Notes under the pieces: generated by a model
The model's database searches: none
What the model was told of the DNA's origin: nothing
What the model saw: the letters and a program-made list of their open reading frames with translations, nothing else
Shown here: one piece after another, positions 39,138 through 40,038 of the stretch
Numbering within the stretch: the stretch's first letter is position 1
How the letters are laid out: every line of letters begins with the position of its first letter
Virus record (IMG/VR): IMGVR_UViG_3300049893_000480
Span: 1-40,038 of that record
Strand: one strand, 5' to 3'
Length of the DNA: 40,038 nucleotides
Source of the DNA: a virus
Made by a program: the position numbers and the translations under genes

Positions 39138-39857
39138 ATGAGCACCGTCCGCATCGACTTCGACGCAGAGGCCCTCAGAAGGCTCGATAACCGCGTTCGG
39201 CTACTCACAGACCAGAACCTGCGTTACGTGGCCTCCAGGGCCCTTACAGGGGCCGCTCAGAGCGCTCAGGCGCAGCTCAAGCAGGACACGCCCCGATTCA
39301 TCGACAACCCGACCCGCTGGACGCTGGGCGGCACTTACGTGAAGTTCGCCAAGGCCAGCAACCTGGAGGCCGAGGTGGGCTTCAAGCAGGACATGCAGGG
39401 CCGAGGCAATGCCGCAGGCCGCTATCTGCTGCCCATCGTCAAGGGCACCACGCCCAAGCTCAAGGGCGCAGACCTATCGGCAACCAAGATCGCAGGCCAG
39501 GCCCCTGGCGCTGTGCTCGTGCCAGCCAAGGGCAGCCCACTGCGCAAGACCGCAGCAGGCAACTACACCATCAGCGCCTACGCCAAGGTGCTGGGCTCTG
39601 CCCGCTCGGGTGGCGATGGCAGGCAATACTTCCTGGCCCCGGTGCGCCAGGGCAGCAGCACGCAGGCGATCTTCACCCGCACTGGCCGCGGCGGTAAGCA
39701 GCTGCGCAGGGTGTTCACGATCGACCCCAACCCCAAGACCAGGCGGCCGCAGTTCCCGGTGCGCGAGATCCTCACCAGGGCGTTCGGGCAGGCATGGCCT
39801 GCTGAGGTGCGCAGGGCCTATGAGGCCGAGGTGGCCCGGAGGCTGGGCAGGGGCTGA
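39138..39857 (+). CDS. Putative virion morphogenesis protein
   Basis: A 239-aa basic protein. The opening RIDFDAEALRRLDNRVRLLT, then RYVASRALTGAAQSAQAQLK and DTPRFIDNPTRWTLGGTYVK, resembles a family of siphovirus/podovirus structural proteins that have the RALT-A-A-Q-PRFIDNPT-F/W pattern. It may act in head or tail joining, similar in position and character to minor tail Z proteins. It lies between the origin and terminase, on the late strand, so it is the first gene of the late region if the genome is circular. Confidence 0.55.
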   Translation: MSTVRIDFDAEALRRLDNRVRLLTDQNLRYVASRALTGAAQSAQAQLKQDTPRFIDNPTRWTLGGTYVKFAKASNLEAEVGFKQDMQGRGNAAGRYLLPIVKGTTPKLKGADLSATKIAGQAPGAVLVPAKGSPLRKTAAGNYTISAYAKVLGSARSGGDGRQYFLAPVRQGSSTQAIFTRTGRGGKQLRRVFTIDPNPKTRRPQFPVREILTRAFGQAWPAEVRRAYEAEVARRLGRG

Positions 39858-40038
39858 CCCATACAACGGCATCGTGATGTCGTAGGCCGCAAGAACCGTT
39901 GCAGCGCAAGCGTTCTCAACTGCGCACCCTGCTGACATCACGGCATCGTTGTACCGTCACACACCCCCATCGCTGAGATCCCTTGCGCCGCAAGGGGTTT
40001 GGGGCACGGGGGCCGGCCTATGCGCCCAGGCGCATGGG
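39858..40038. other. Structured non-coding region, candidate cos
   Basis: No gene is seen here. An imperfect inverted repeat spans 39862-39953: TACAAC/GTTGTA (39862-39867, 39948-39953) and CGTGATGTC/GACATCACG (39873-39881, 39934-39942), with ACGGCATCGT present in both arms. A perfect hairpin CCCTTGC-GCC-GCAAGGG lies at 39980-39996 and a dyad ATGCGCC-CA-GGCGCAT at 40020-40035. None is followed by a T-tract. Position before terminase suggests cos or packaging signals. Confidence 0.45.

Noticed and set aside
39980-39996. Intrinsic terminator
   Set aside because: The hairpin is perfect but no T-tract follows on either strand within a useful distance.
1-40038. Integrated prophage with host flanks
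   Set aside because: Both ends are phage-type sequence and attP lies internally with phage genes on both sides; no host gene is visible.

Overview
The window looks like a complete or near-complete genome (about 40 kb, GC-rich) of a temperate, lambda-like siphovirus of a cyanobacterium, probably a Synechococcus/Cyanobium-type host. No host genes are visible. The cyanobacterial assignment is inferred from small proteins that resemble cyanophage families (the 45-aa basic protein ending in a YRGQGR motif, the 52-aa membrane protein, the ITPP...RRALEQL family, an NblA-like protein) and from the endolysin and tail-tip types. Phage genes lie on both sides of an attP-like site, so the sequence reads as virion or circular phage DNA rather than a prophage with host flanks.

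Layout. (1) 1-120 together with 39858-40038: dyad-rich non-coding DNA in the position of a lambda cos region. (2) 121-9227: packaging and head module on the plus strand: terminase small and large subunits, gpW-like protein, portal, fused HK97-type protease/capsid, head-tail connectors, tail terminator, tail tube, and tail assembly chaperones with a programmed -1 frameshift. (3) 9231-23043: tape measure with an embedded lysozyme-like domain, tail tip (L, K and J positions), accessory tail proteins, tail fibre and fibre-associated proteins. (4) 23043-25271: small basic protein, two membrane proteins, a bifunctional endolysin and a dCTP deaminase. (5) 25300-26681: tyrosine integrase on the minus strand and attP, which is the 3' half of an initiator tRNA gene flanked by paired arm-type repeats. 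(6) 26670-31461: a leftward accessory operon of 16 very small genes linked by overlapping stop and start codons, plus three plus-strand genes (two in the 26.9-27.4 kb block, one at 31.5 kb). (7) 31698-34019: leftward recombination module (RecE-like nuclease, RecT, possible ssDNA-binding protein, HTH/excisionase-like protein). (8) 34104-38813: rightward replication module (SF2 helicase, VRR-NUC nuclease, RHH protein, primase-helicase). (9) 38792-39070: an iteron-rich, AT-containing candidate replication origin, then a virion gene that returns to the terminase.

How the parts work together. Integrase would recombine attP with the host initiator-tRNA gene and restore its 3' end. The leftward recombination genes and rightward replication genes diverge from one control region at 34.0-34.1 kb. 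The late genes run in one direction from terminase to lysis. Translation-level control is prominent: the A AAA AAC frameshift in the tail chaperones, a hairpin after the capsid gene that may be both terminator and structural spacer for the next ribosome site, and the coupled gene chain at 27.4-31.1 kb. No CI-like repressor is recognisable although the phage carries an integration system.

All family assignments come from reading the translated sequence and recalled motifs. No database search was run.
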